From Pseudomonas sp. MWU13-2105 (GTDB taxonomy: Bacteria > Pseudomonadota > Gammaproteobacteria > Pseudomonadales > Pseudomonadaceae): a DNA stretch of 64,000 bases. A program made the position numbers and the translations under genes. Below, piece by piece: positions 47,750 to 56,268 of the stretch. The stretch is from positions 237,671 through 301,670 of the forward strand of contig NZ_JALLIY010000008.1 in NCBI RefSeq assembly GCF_023242315.1. The letters run 5' to 3'. Numbering within the stretch: the stretch's first letter is position 1; the number at the start of each line of letters is the position of its first letter. Below the pieces are notes generated by a model, which saw nothing but the letters and a program-made list of their open reading frames with translations, searched no databases and was not told where the DNA came from.

Positions 47750-48856
47750 TCAAGCCGAGTTGACCAGGTTGCACGCGCACCCCTCAGCGCTGTCTTCTTC
47801 GGCGCTGTTGACCTTGTTGCGCCCGGTGTTCTTGGCGACATAGAGCGCCTTGTCGGCTTCGTTCAGCCAGTCGCCGGCATCGTTGAAGTCCTTGCGGCAG
47901 GAGGCCAGGCCGATACTCAGGCTGACCCGCAGTTCCGGGACCTCGGCATTGCGGTAGTTGCCGAAGGCTTCACGCAGGCGCTCCATCACGTCATTGGCCC
48001 GCTCCAGTGACATCTCCGGCAGGATCACGCAAAACTCGTCGCCGCCATAACGTCCGGCCAGGTCGTCTTCGCGCAGGTTGTCGCGCAGGTCCTTGCTCAA
48101 CTGGCGCAGCACGCTGTCGCCGACCAGGTGGCCATAAGTGTCGTTGATGGCCTTGAAGTGGTCGATGTCGATCAGGGCAATCACCGCCTGGCACTGGCTG
48201 TAGCGGCATTTGTGGTACTTGAGGTGCAGCAGGTCTTTCCAGGAGCCGTGATTGAGCAAGCCGGTCAGGCTGTCGGTGCGGCTCAGGGCGCTGAGCGCGC
48301 GTTTGTGTTCGGCCAGTTTGATCGCCAGTTGATAGCAGCCCATGCCAATCACCAGGGGATAGAGGATCAGCACCGGTAGCACGCTGTAGATCTGTATCGG
48401 TGTGGTCAGCGGGTTGAAGGCCGGGGCGAAGATCAGCCAGGACACCAGGATGCCGACGGCCTGGGCGACCAGCCCTTGGGCCATCAGGCGGGGCCCGCCG
48501 GCGGCGACATTGTGCATGGCCATCAAGGCCAGCATGTTGATGGTGGTCAGGGGCGTGAACTGGATGGTCGCGGCCCAGAATCCGCCCATCAGCGAATCGA
48601 TCAGGATATTGCGGCGTTCAGCCCGATAGGGGAAGGGCGAGCGCTTGGCGATCTGATAGGCCAGATGCGGCCAGGCCACGGCATTGATTGCGAGCAGTAC
48701 CCAGATCCACATCGGCATGGCCAACGGGTAAAGTGCGGCGATTACGCTGAAGCAGCCGATACCAACGCCTACCGTGCGGGGCAGGTAAATGCGCTTGGCA
48801 AACGATAGCCCTTTGCCTCGTTGGATTTGCATAGGTTTTTTGCGCCACTTTTTCAT
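47750..48856 (-). CDS. MASE2-GGDEF diguanylate cyclase
   Basis: The 368-residue protein has an N-terminal MASE2 membrane sensor (RIYLPRTVGVGIGCFSVIAA.., four to five helices to about residue 175) and a GGDEF domain (RTDSLTGLLNHGSWKDLL, DIDHFKAINDTYGHLVGD, GRYGGDEFCVILPE). The active-site GGDEF is intact, so it should make c-di-GMP. A classical I-site (RxxD) five residues upstream appears as REDD/LAGR, with REDDLAGRYGGDEF. Start is ATG 48856 or 48832. Confidence 0.88.
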   Translation of the reverse strand: MKKWRKKPMQIQRGKGLSFAKRIYLPRTVGVGIGCFSVIAALYPLAMPMWIWVLLAINAVAWPHLAYQIAKRSPFPYRAERRNILIDSLMGGFWAATIQFTPLTTINMLALMAMHNVAAGGPRLMAQGLVAQAVGILVSWLIFAPAFNPLTTPIQIYSVLPVLILYPLVIGMGCYQLAIKLAEHKRALSALSRTDSLTGLLNHGSWKDLLHLKYHKCRYSQCQAVIALIDIDHFKAINDTYGHLVGDSVLRQLSKDLRDNLREDDLAGRYGGDEFCVILPEMSLERANDVMERLREAFGNYRNAEVPELRVSLSIGLASCRKDFNDAGDWLNEADKALYVAKNTGRNKVNSAEEDSAEGCACNLVNSA

Positions 48857-48999
48857 CTGAACACCTGGGCGGTGTTCTGCACGGAACGGCCGTTCATCGG
48901 ATAAGGAGGATGAATATTCTCAAGCATTCCGTAAAGAATAATCAGTGTCCTTCCAAGCCATTTCAAAGGTCTTGAGGTGGCTTTGGCCGTCTGTGCCGG

Positions 49000-49614
49000 C
49001 TATTTGACGATTTCGTAGCCGGCGAGAAACAAATCCAGCGACGATTCTATGACGCGGCTCTGCGTCGATGGATCCAAAGGGGGTTGACCGAGGCTGATCT
49101 GTGGCCAGAAGGCGAAGGTCTTGAGCAGGCCGTGCAACTGCGCTGCGGCGAACGCCGGGTCCACGGGTTTGAAGGTTCCGTCAGCCTGGGCATCGCGAAT
49201 CCACTGGTTGAAGGCCTCTTCCTGTTCGGCCAGGCGCGCGACCATGCCTTGGGCGCGTTCTGGGGAGTGGATGGTGGCGGCGATCGCCACCCGGGCGAGG
49301 TCGAGGAAGCTGTTTTCACTGAGCAGGCGCAGTTTCAAGGCCAACAATTCGCGTAATTGCTCACGCAAGCTGCGATCCGGGTGGTAGGACATATCCACGT
49401 GTGCCGCGCTGCTGGCCCACAGGTGGTGCATGATTTCCGCAAACAACTCTTCCTTGCTGGGGAAGTGGTTGTACACCGTGCGCTTGGAGACCTCGGCCTT
49501 GGCGGCGATCTTGTCCATGCTGGTGGCTTCGAAACCGTCGGCGCGAAAGGCCTCGATAGCTGCCTGGATGATGGCTTCACGTTTGCGGTCGGTCAGGCGT
49601 AGGGGAGCGGTCAT
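49000..49614 (-). CDS. TetR-family transcriptional regulator
   Basis: The 204-residue protein has a TetR helix-turn-helix (AIIQAAIEAFRADGFEATSM then DKIAAKAEVSKRTVYNHFPS, about residues 12-52) and an AcrR-like C-terminal domain. It is divergent from a metallo-hydrolase gene, with a 22-bp palindrome in the 198-bp gap, so it probably represses both. Confidence 0.9.
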   Translation of the reverse strand: MTAPLRLTDRKREAIIQAAIEAFRADGFEATSMDKIAAKAEVSKRTVYNHFPSKEELFAEIMHHLWASSAAHVDMSYHPDRSLREQLRELLALKLRLLSENSFLDLARVAIAATIHSPERAQGMVARLAEQEEAFNQWIRDAQADGTFKPVDPAFAAAQLHGLLKTFAFWPQISLGQPPLDPSTQSRVIESSLDLFLAGYEIVK

Positions 49615-49685
49615 GGGCGGCTTCGGCAGGAGAAGAAAAGTTACACTCGGTAGTTTACTTATCGGCAGCCTTGTTGCAAGCTTGA

Positions 49686-49707
49686 AACTACACTGTGTAG
49701 TGTAGTT
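49686..49707. promoter_or_regulatory. TetR-type operator palindrome
   Basis: Nine-base arms AACTACACT and AGTGTAGTT are exact reverse complements around a GTGT centre. The site lies 72 bp before the TetR gene start and 106 bp before the hydrolase start. A related half-site, TTACACT followed by CGGTAGTT, lies at 49641-49655 nearer the TetR gene. Confidence 0.75.
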
Positions 49708-49812
49708 GCTCTACTCGGGTATTTCCTCGGTTCAAGGCTTGCGTGCAGCGGCCATTGATCATCCAGCAGAAGAACGTGGGAACCCTTGGCGGTTTCCGGG
49801 AGTCACCTCGTT

Positions 49813-50862
49813 ATGACCAGCCGTTCGCTTATCCGCGCCAAACCCTCGTCCTTGCAGGAGCAGGGGCAATACCGCAATCATGCGCCGACCCCCCAGGGCG
49901 GGTTTGGCAAGATGCTCGGTATCTTCTGGAAAATGCTCTTTCACAAACCCCGCAGTACCCGGCCATCCGGTAGTGTCCCGGTCCAGGGGCTGACCCGCGA
50001 GCAGTTGCTGGCGGCGGAAGATTTCAGTGTATTTCGTCTCGGCCATTCGACCTTGTTGCTCAAGCTGCAGGGCCTGTTCTGGTTGACCGACCCGGTGTTC
50101 GCCGAACGTGCGTCGCCGGTGCAATGGGCCGGGCCCAAGCGCTTTCATCAACCGCCCATCAGTCTCGAAGACCTGCCGCCTATCGAGGGCGTGATTCTTT
50201 CCCATAATCATTACGACCATCTGGACTACAAGACCGTCCTGCAACTCGCCGCCAAGACGCGCTATTTCCTCACGCCCATGGGGGTGGGCGATCTGCTGAT
50301 CAAGTGGGGCATCCCCGCTGACAAAGTCCGGCAACTGGACTGGTGGGAAGAAACCCAGGTCGGTGGCATTCGCTTCGCCGCCACCCCGGCGCAGCATTTT
50401 TCCGGGCGCACGCTGTTCGACAACAACCAGACGCTGTGGGCGTCCTGGGTGATGATGGTGGCTGACCAGCGGATTTTCTTCAGCGGTGACAGTGGCTACT
50501 TCGAGGGGTTCAAGCATATCGGTGAACATTACGGTCCATTCGATCTGACCCTGATGGAAACCGGTGCCTACAACGTCGATTGGCCGCATGTGCACATGCA
50601 ACCGGAGCAGAGCCTGCAGGCTCACCTGGATCTCAAGGGGCGTTGGTTGCTGCCGATCCATAACGGCACGTTCGACTTGTCCTTCCATGCCTGGCATGAA
50701 CCGTTCGACCGTATCCTGGCCCTGGCCTGGGAAGGCAATGTGTCCATCACCACGCCACGGATGGGTGAAGCCTTCAACCTGCTGCAGCCCCATCGTGGGT
50801 ACGCCTGGTGGCTGGAAGTGGAGCGCCCGGAAGAGGCGCCAACGCCGATCACGGCGCGCTAG
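49813..50862 (+). CDS. MBL-fold metallo-hydrolase (NAPE-PLD/RomA-like)
   Basis: The 349-residue protein contains the metallo-beta-lactamase metal motif HNHYDHLD (about residue 136) plus LGHSTLLLKLQGLFWLTDPV, FSGRTLFDNNQTLWASWVM, FFSGDSGY and LPIHNGTFDLSFHAWHEP. This is the lipid phosphodiesterase-like group that includes NAPE-PLD and RomA. The divergent TetR gene and operator suggest induction by a small compound. Start ATG 49813. Confidence 0.87.
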   Translation: MTSRSLIRAKPSSLQEQGQYRNHAPTPQGGFGKMLGIFWKMLFHKPRSTRPSGSVPVQGLTREQLLAAEDFSVFRLGHSTLLLKLQGLFWLTDPVFAERASPVQWAGPKRFHQPPISLEDLPPIEGVILSHNHYDHLDYKTVLQLAAKTRYFLTPMGVGDLLIKWGIPADKVRQLDWWEETQVGGIRFAATPAQHFSGRTLFDNNQTLWASWVMMVADQRIFFSGDSGYFEGFKHIGEHYGPFDLTLMETGAYNVDWPHVHMQPEQSLQAHLDLKGRWLLPIHNGTFDLSFHAWHEPFDRILALAWEGNVSITTPRMGEAFNLLQPHRGYAWWLEVERPEEAPTPITAR

Positions 50863-51000
50863 GCTGTCTCACGGTTTGCATTGATTTTTCACTCAACCTG
50901 CAACCGATTGTGTCCGGCGCTTCTGACGGAAGCGCCCATTAGGATGACCGCCGCCAGTGAAATGGATCACTGGCGTCTGGTTTTATCAGGACACGAAGTC

Positions 51001-52590
51001 ATGAATCGAATGCTCAGAAAGCGCGCCGCGGCGCTCATCCGGTTGGTGTTACTGCCCGCCCTTTGTTTGACCCCGCTTGTCAGTCAGGCGAACAGCCCCG
51101 ACAAACCCGTATTCCCGGCAGTGGCCTCGATGAAAAACAATGTGTTGGCGGGGATGGTCTATGCCAGTGCCACGCAGGTGGCGCAGGCGCTGGCCGACGA
51201 GCGTTTCACTTCGCAGGAACTGGTGAGTTATCTCATCTCCCGTGCAGCCGACCTCGACTCGTTCGGTCCGGCCATCGAGGCAGTGATCGAGTTCAATCCC
51301 GAAGCCTTGTCGATTGCCCGTACGCTGGATGAAGAGCGCCAGGCGGGCAGCCTTCGCGGTCCGCTGCATGGCATCCCGGTGTTGCTCAAGGACAATCTCC
51401 ACACCGCCGACTAGATGCAGACCGCCGCCGGTTCATTGGCCATGGTGGGCGCCGCGGCGGCTGACGATGCGTTCATTGTGCAAAAACTCCGCGAGCAGGG
51501 CGCGATCATCCTGGGCAAGACCAATATGAGCGAGTGGGCGAATTTTCGCGGAGATGAACTGCCTTATGGCTGGAGCGGTCGCGGTGGGCTGACCAGGAAT
51601 CCGCATGCGTTGGATGGCGATGTCTGCGGCTCCAGTTCGGGTTCCGCCGCTGCGATCGCGGCGGGCTATGCACCCCTGGCGTTGGGGACCGATACCTTCG
51701 GCTCGGTGATTTGCCCAGCGTCGAAGAATGGCGTTGTCGGTCTGAAACCTTCCGTGGGGTTGCTGAGCCGCACGGGCATCATTCCCGCTTCCCGCGAACT
51801 CGACAGCGCGGGGCCGATCACGCGTACGGTGCGCGATGCCGCCTTGCTCCTGAATGCCATGGCGCTGCTCGACCCGCGGGACCCGGCTACCGCGCAAGTG
51901 CCCGCGAGTAAGGATTACACGCAAAAACTGACAGCCGATGCCCTGCAAGGAAAAGTCATTGGCTATCCCAGCCGCTTCAAGCCTGGCAGCGAAGCCTTGA
52001 ACGAGCATCCGCAGTTTGCCCAGGCCCTGGATACCCTGCGCCGGGCCGGTGCGCAGCTGGTTCCGGTGGACTTGAAGGGGACCGATTGGAGTGACAACGA
52101 TTGGTCGCGGGTGAGCCGCATGTTCGATATGACGATCAAACGGGTGTTGCCTGCTTACCTGGCCAGTCGCTCAGGTCTGAAAGTCTCCACCTTTCAGGAA
52201 CTGGTGGATTACAACGAAAAGAATCCCGGTGCGGAAAAATACAACCAGGACCTGCTCAAGCGAGCCAATGCGCTGGTGTTTGACGAAACCGAGTACCTGA
52301 AGCTGTCGGATGGATTGCGCGATGAGGCGCGCAGCAACGTCGATAAGCTGCTGGCGGACAACGGACTGGATGCGGCACTGGGGGACCCCCACCCGTTCGC
52401 GGTGCTTGAACTGGGCAGCGCAACCTTCGCCGGGTATCCGGGGATTACCGTGCCTTCGGGCATGGACGTCGATGGCATGCCCACCTCGGTGTATTTCTAC
52501 GGTGCGCGCTGGAGCGAGGATGAGCTGCTGGCGATAGCCCACGGCTATGAGCAGGCTTCGAATGCGCGGCAGGACCCGGACTTTGAATAA
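51001..52590 (+). pseudogene. Exported amidase interrupted by an in-frame TAG
   Basis: Starting at ATG 51001 (MNRMLRKRAAALIRLVLLPA, signal peptide), the frame encodes an amidase-signature enzyme: GIPVLLKDNLHTAD with the catalytic Lys, then TAG at 51412-51414, then in the same frame MQTAAGSLAMVG, CGSSSGSAAAIAAGYAP (cis-Ser) and the nucleophile Ser loop GTDTFGSVICPAS, to the TAA at 52588. Relatives read D-K-M-Q at this point, so a single AAG-to-TAG change explains the break. About 529 codons in total, normal length. Without readthrough only a 137-residue fragment lacking the active-site serines would be made. Confidence 0.85.
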
Positions 52591-52750
52591 TTCCGGGTAG
52601 TTGCCCAATGCTGCTTACTCAAGCTTGAACGCATACCTAGTGGGAGCGGATCGGGCGCCAGGTTGCCGTTAGAGAGTTTTCGTACAGCCCCCCGCCGGGG
52701 ACAGGTTTACCATTGCGGTCGAGACTGGAAGCAGAGCATCAGGAACGACC

Positions 52751-53311
52751 ATGGCCCATCGAATTCATCTCTTCGGCGCGTCGGGTTCCGGCACCACGAC
52801 CTTGGGCGTTGCACTGGCCGAGCGCTTGGGTGTTGCCCATTTCGATTCGGACAATTTTTATTGGCAGCCCGCCGACAAGCCCTTCAGTTGTAAGCGCCCC
52901 CGTGACCAGCGGGTGCAGTTGTTACGTGAACAACTGGCCCAACAGGACAACTGGGTGCTTTCCGGTTCGCTCTGTGGCTGGGGCGATCCGCTGATTCCGG
53001 CGTTCACCCTGGCGATTTTCATACGCCTCGATCCCGAGGTCCGTTTGCAGCGTCTGCGGGCTCGCGAGTTCCAGCGCTACGGCGCGCAGATCCACGAAGG
53101 CGGGGAGCGTTTTATCGCGACCCGCACCTTCCTGGACTGGGCAGCCGGCTACGACAGCGGCGACCATGGCACCCGCAGCCTCAAGCGACATGAAACATGG
53201 ATCAGGAACCTGGCGTGTCCGCTGTTGCGGCTGGACGCCACTGATCATCCGGTGACGGTGTTGGTCGAGCAGGTGATGCAGGCGCTGGACTGGCCGGCAG
53301 CACCGGCATGA
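52751..53311 (+). CDS. Adenylate kinase-like P-loop protein
   Basis: The 186-residue protein has an N-terminal Walker A loop with a Gly-Thr variation (GASGSGTTT, residues 9-17), followed by FDSDNFYWQPADKPFSCKRP, WVLSGSLCGWGDPLI, a FIRLDPEVRLQRLRAREFQR lid-like segment, and WAAGYDSGDHGTRSLKRHE. It belongs to the shikimate/adenylate kinase-like group annotated as topology-modulation or AAA kinase proteins. Substrate unknown. ATG 52751. Confidence 0.82.
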   Translation: MAHRIHLFGASGSGTTTLGVALAERLGVAHFDSDNFYWQPADKPFSCKRPRDQRVQLLREQLAQQDNWVLSGSLCGWGDPLIPAFTLAIFIRLDPEVRLQRLRAREFQRYGAQIHEGGERFIATRTFLDWAAGYDSGDHGTRSLKRHETWIRNLACPLLRLDATDHPVTVLVEQVMQALDWPAAPA

Positions 53312-53316
53312 GGCGA

Positions 53317-53646
53317 TTATTCGATCAGTTCGTAATCCTTGCGCTTGATCGGGTCCGGCGTGGTTCCACGGATATTCATCCCGCGTCCGGGGGCGAACCC
53401 GGGGAAAAACACCAGGCCTTCGGCTTCGAAGCGAAAGGCCAGCGCCAGCCGGGTGACATCCCGCAGTGACTCCCCGGTTTCGAAGCGCTGGATGGCGGCA
53501 ACCGAGACGCCGGACTCCTGGCTCAGATGCTCATGGCTCCAGCCCAGCATGGCGCGCGCCTGCAGGCAGTGCCGGGGAGTGAATTGATGCAAAACGATGC
53601 GTTCAACGGTGGTCCTCATCACATGACTGGCGGCTTGGCTGGACAT
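53317..53646 (-). CDS. XRE-family helix-turn-helix regulator
   Basis: The 109-residue protein has a central XRE DNA-binding domain: CLQARAMLGWSHEHLSQESG then VSVAAIQRFETGESLRDVT (about residues 30-70). The C-terminal part (FRFEAEGLVFFPGFAPGRG) is a short family-typical tail. The start is ATG 53646. A LexA-box-like palindrome lies 36 bp upstream. It converges on the kinase-like gene. Confidence 0.85.
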   Translation of the reverse strand: MSSQAASHVMRTTVERIVLHQFTPRHCLQARAMLGWSHEHLSQESGVSVAAIQRFETGESLRDVTRLALAFRFEAEGLVFFPGFAPGRGMNIRGTTPDPIKRKDYELIE

Positions 53647-53673
53647 GGCACTCTCCGGGCTTGATCGGTTGAT

Positions 53674-53708
53674 TTGAAAATACTGTGTTTTTGTACAGTT
53701 GTTTTCAA
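53674..53708. promoter_or_regulatory. LexA-box-like nested palindrome upstream of the XRE gene
   Basis: CTGT-N8-ACAG at 53683-53698 (TACTGT, GTTTTTGT, ACAGTT) has the spacing and ends of a LexA box. It is nested in a wider inverted repeat, TTGAAAA (53674) and TTTTCAA (53702). It lies just before the XRE gene start, so it could be a LexA site or that regulator's own operator. Confidence 0.5.
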
Positions 53709-53844
53709 AATGGATCAAACGATTTTTCAGCATTCCGATTATCGGTATCGAGCCGTCGTGCTCGTGGGGATTGGATCGGTCCCTGTGCGGGCACCGGCCG
53801 CGGGACATGCTTTGTCACGGGCTTTCTTTGCTTGGCAAAAACAA

Positions 53845-53907
53845 TGTTGTGTAGGGTGTGTATTTTCGGCTTGATGTGAGTCATGCGCGTGCGTGCCTTA
53901 CACAACA
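53845..53907. other. Spaced inverted repeat upstream of the chorismate mutase gene
   Basis: TGTTGTGTA (53845) and TACACAACA (53899) are exact reverse complements separated by 45 bases, 60 bp before the chorismate mutase start. This could be a pair of operator half-sites or an RNA hairpin. Apart from this and the LexA-like site, the 321-bp gap 53647-53967 holds no gene that I can see. Confidence 0.4.
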
Positions 53908-53967
53908 GGGCTCAAGGCGTGAGCAGGATCAGCCAGAGTGGCTGGCTGAAACAGGAGATAGAACGAT

Positions 53968-54270
53968 ATGGCCGTCCGTTGCACATCACTCGAAGAAGTT
54001 CGCGAAAACATCGACCGTCTGGATCGGCAGATCGTAACGCTGCTGGCGGAGCGGGGTAGCTATGTCACTGAGGCTGCGCGCTTCAAGAAAGACACTGATG
54101 CAGTCAGGGCTCCACAGCGCGTGGAGCAGGTAATCGCCAAGGTGCGTGCATTATCCGTGGAGTACGCCGCCAATCCCGATGTGGTCGAGCTAGTCTACCG
54201 GGCCATGATTGCGGCGTTTATCGAGCAGGAGCTGCAAGAGCACGGCAAGGCCCTCCCATCGCTCGCCTAG
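53968..54270 (+). CDS. Chorismate mutase (AroQ/PchB-type)
   Basis: The 100-residue all-helical protein has the AroQ pattern: LEEVRENIDRLDRQIVTLLA, a second block RGSYVTEAARFKKD, and VRAPQRVEQVIAKVRALSVE with conserved Arg and Lys. The chemistry could be chorismate to prephenate, or isochorismate-pyruvate lyase as in PchB, which shares the APQRV wording. No siderophore or aromatic genes are adjacent. Start ATG 53968 follows CAGGAGATAGAACGAT. Confidence 0.85.
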   Translation: MAVRCTSLEEVRENIDRLDRQIVTLLAERGSYVTEAARFKKDTDAVRAPQRVEQVIAKVRALSVEYAANPDVVELVYRAMIAAFIEQELQEHGKALPSLA

Positions 54271-54275
54271 TCACT

Positions 54276-54299
54276 CAGCCCCTGGTGGAGGAGGGGCTG
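54276..54299. terminator. Hairpin between chorismate mutase and exuT
   Basis: CAGCCCCT and AGGGGCTG form an 8-bp GC-rich stem 5 bp after the chorismate mutase stop. No T-run follows. Confidence 0.5.
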
Positions 54300-54393
54300 T
54301 TGGCGGGGGGGGGCGTTGCCGGTCAGGATCGACGGCAGTCGACCTGGCCGGTCTACAAAACCAGGGTGATGCCATCGAAAACAGAACGGACGC

Positions 54394-55707
54394 TTAGACG
54401 CCCGGCATAGATGGACGGGGATTCGATTGAGTCGCTTTACCTGGTTGAGACTCGGGTTCCTGCGTAATTGCCCGAGCAACATTCCAAACCACGATGGCCG
54501 CCACGATGTCCAGAATCGCCAGTACCACGAACAGCGGACTGTAGCCGATTTTTGTCACCAGAACGCCGAACACCAGGGTAAAGGCGGCGGCGCCCAGGTA
54601 GCCAAACATACCGCCCATGCCCGTGGCCGTGGCCACTTCGTTCTTGCCGAACGAGTCCGAGGTGATGGCATACAGCGCTCCCGACAGGGTTTGGTGGGCG
54701 AAGCCGCCGACACACAACAGCGCAATCGCCATGTAAGGGCTGTCTACCAGGCCGATACAGGCCGGACCAATCATGCAGGAGCAGCCGAACACCATCACCA
54801 GCTTGCGTGAGGTGAACAGCGACACATTGCAGTAACGATGGAACAGCGGACTCAGGTAACCGCCCAGAACACAGCCGATATCCGCCGCCAGGAAGGGCAA
54901 CCAGGCGAACATGGCGATTTCCTTGATGTTCATGTGCCGTTCGGTCATCAAGTACAGCGGGATCCAGGCGTTGAACGTCTGCCAGGCGGGCTCCGAGAGA
55001 ATTCGCGCCGAGGCGATGGCGTAGAAGTTGCGGCTGGTGATGATCGTCTTCCAACTACCTTTTTTCGGCGCGGCCTCTTTGAAGTGCGACTCCTGGCCGG
55101 CCAGGATGTAATCACGCTCGGCGTCGTCCATATGCAACTGATCACGCGGGTGCTTGTACAGCAAAAGCCACAGCGCACTCCAGAGGATGCCCAGCCCACC
55201 GACGATCAAGAACGCCAATTGCCAACCGCTTTGCAAAATGGCCCAAACCACCAGCGGCGGTGCGAGCAGCGCGCCCACGGATGAACCTATATTGAACCAA
55301 CCGATGGCGACCGAGCGCTCTTTGGCCGGAAACCATTCGGTGGTGGCCTTGACCCCGGCAGGCAGCCCTGCCGCCTCGGTCAGTCCCAGCACGCCGCGGA
55401 CGAATGCCAGGCTTTGCCAGCCCGTGGCCAGCGCTGCGGCGGCGCAGGCCGCCGACCAGGCTATGGCGAAAATGGCAAAACCCATTTTGGTGCCAATGGC
55501 ATCAATGATGTATCCAGCCACTGGCTGCATGAACGCATAGCAGATTTGCCACGCCACCACGATTTGCGAGTACTGCTCGGTGGAAATACTCAACTCACTC
55601 ATCAGCGTTGGTGCCGCGACCGACAAGGTGTTGCGGGCCAGGTAGTTGACGATCAGCCCGGCGGTCACCAGTCCGACCATCCACCAACGGATGCCTTTGA
55701 TTTTCAT
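54394..55707 (-). CDS. exuT: Hexuronate transporter ExuT
   Basis: The 437-residue MFS protein matches E. coli ExuT along its length: IKGIRWWMVGLVTAGLIVNY, LSISTEQYSQIVVAWQICYA, ASVEWFPAKERS-type TEWFPAKERSVAIGWFNIGS, YKHPRDQLHMDDAERDYILA, and CVGGFAHQTLSGALYAITSD. It imports galacturonate and glucuronate with protons. It is divergent from the porin-udh-lactonase genes, and a copy of the locus palindrome lies about 95 bp before its start. Confidence 0.9.
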   Translation of the reverse strand: MKIKGIRWWMVGLVTAGLIVNYLARNTLSVAAPTLMSELSISTEQYSQIVVAWQICYAFMQPVAGYIIDAIGTKMGFAIFAIAWSAACAAAALATGWQSLAFVRGVLGLTEAAGLPAGVKATTEWFPAKERSVAIGWFNIGSSVGALLAPPLVVWAILQSGWQLAFLIVGGLGILWSALWLLLYKHPRDQLHMDDAERDYILAGQESHFKEAAPKKGSWKTIITSRNFYAIASARILSEPAWQTFNAWIPLYLMTERHMNIKEIAMFAWLPFLAADIGCVLGGYLSPLFHRYCNVSLFTSRKLVMVFGCSCMIGPACIGLVDSPYMAIALLCVGGFAHQTLSGALYAITSDSFGKNEVATATGMGGMFGYLGAAAFTLVFGVLVTKIGYSPLFVVLAILDIVAAIVVWNVARAITQEPESQPGKATQSNPRPSMPGV

Positions 55708-55801
55708 CGTTTCACCTTAATTATTTTTAGATTGGAGGTGTACGTGCTCCGTGCCTGACGGCAGGAGTTGTCCTTGTTTTTTGGAAAATCGAAGCGTTAT
55801 A

Positions 55802-55816
55802 CGTCGTCGTACAACA
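55802..55816. promoter_or_regulatory. Uronate-locus operator copy (exuT side)
   Basis: CGTCGTCGTACAACA matches the reverse complement of TGTTGTACGACAACA at 13 of 15 positions. It lies upstream of exuT. The other copies are at 55988 and 57633. Confidence 0.6.
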
Positions 55817-55987
55817 AAGCGGTTTATAGCCAGTTCAATTAGGCACTGTCAATCGGAAAAACAACCGCCTCCATCACCGGCACGGTTCAAAACCGTGCGA
55901 ACTCTCGCCCATGGGACTCGATGCGAAATCGCCACGGTTTGATTTTCAGGCGGTTGACAATGGAGCAGGGATGTTTTAATAATCAAA

Positions 55988-56008
55988 ATACGTTGTACGA
56001 CAACGTAT
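55988..56008. promoter_or_regulatory. Uronate-locus operator copy (porin side)
   Basis: ATACGTTGT-ACG-ACAACGTAT is a perfect 21-base palindrome around an odd centre, in an AT-rich promoter-like stretch. The form TTGT-ACG-ACAA suits a FadR-type GntR regulator. No such regulator is encoded in the window. Confidence 0.7.
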
Positions 56009-56038
56009 GTCATAAATAAAAATAAAAAGGAGATACTG

Positions 56039-56134
56039 ATGACGCTTACCTCCCCCCATACCCCTTCTTCTCATTGGCATCCGACAGTCCGCTCGCTCTG
56101 TATCGCGCGCTCACGCTCGCAAGCGATTTCGTAA
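56039..56134 (+). CDS. Possible 31-codon leader or gene remnant
   Basis: ATG 56039 is preceded by AAAAAGGAGATACTG, one of the strongest ribosome-binding sites in the window, and lies 31 bp after an operator palindrome. The frame encodes MTLTSPHTPSSHWHPTVRSL..QAIS, then TAA. The product resembles no family. It could be a leader peptide for the porin gene or the start of a gene whose body has been deleted. The rest of 55708-56268 holds no other gene. Confidence 0.35.
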   Translation: MTLTSPHTPSSHWHPTVRSLCIARSRSQAIS

Positions 56135-56268
56135 GCCACTTCGCACGCTAATCAGGCACGACTCAACTCCCGTTCAAGTCGCTGTCGTGGCTGCACGCCG
56201 TGTTCCGCTCACAGAAGGCTATTCATGGCCCCGCGGAATACGTTCGCTTAACAAGGAGCACAACAATA

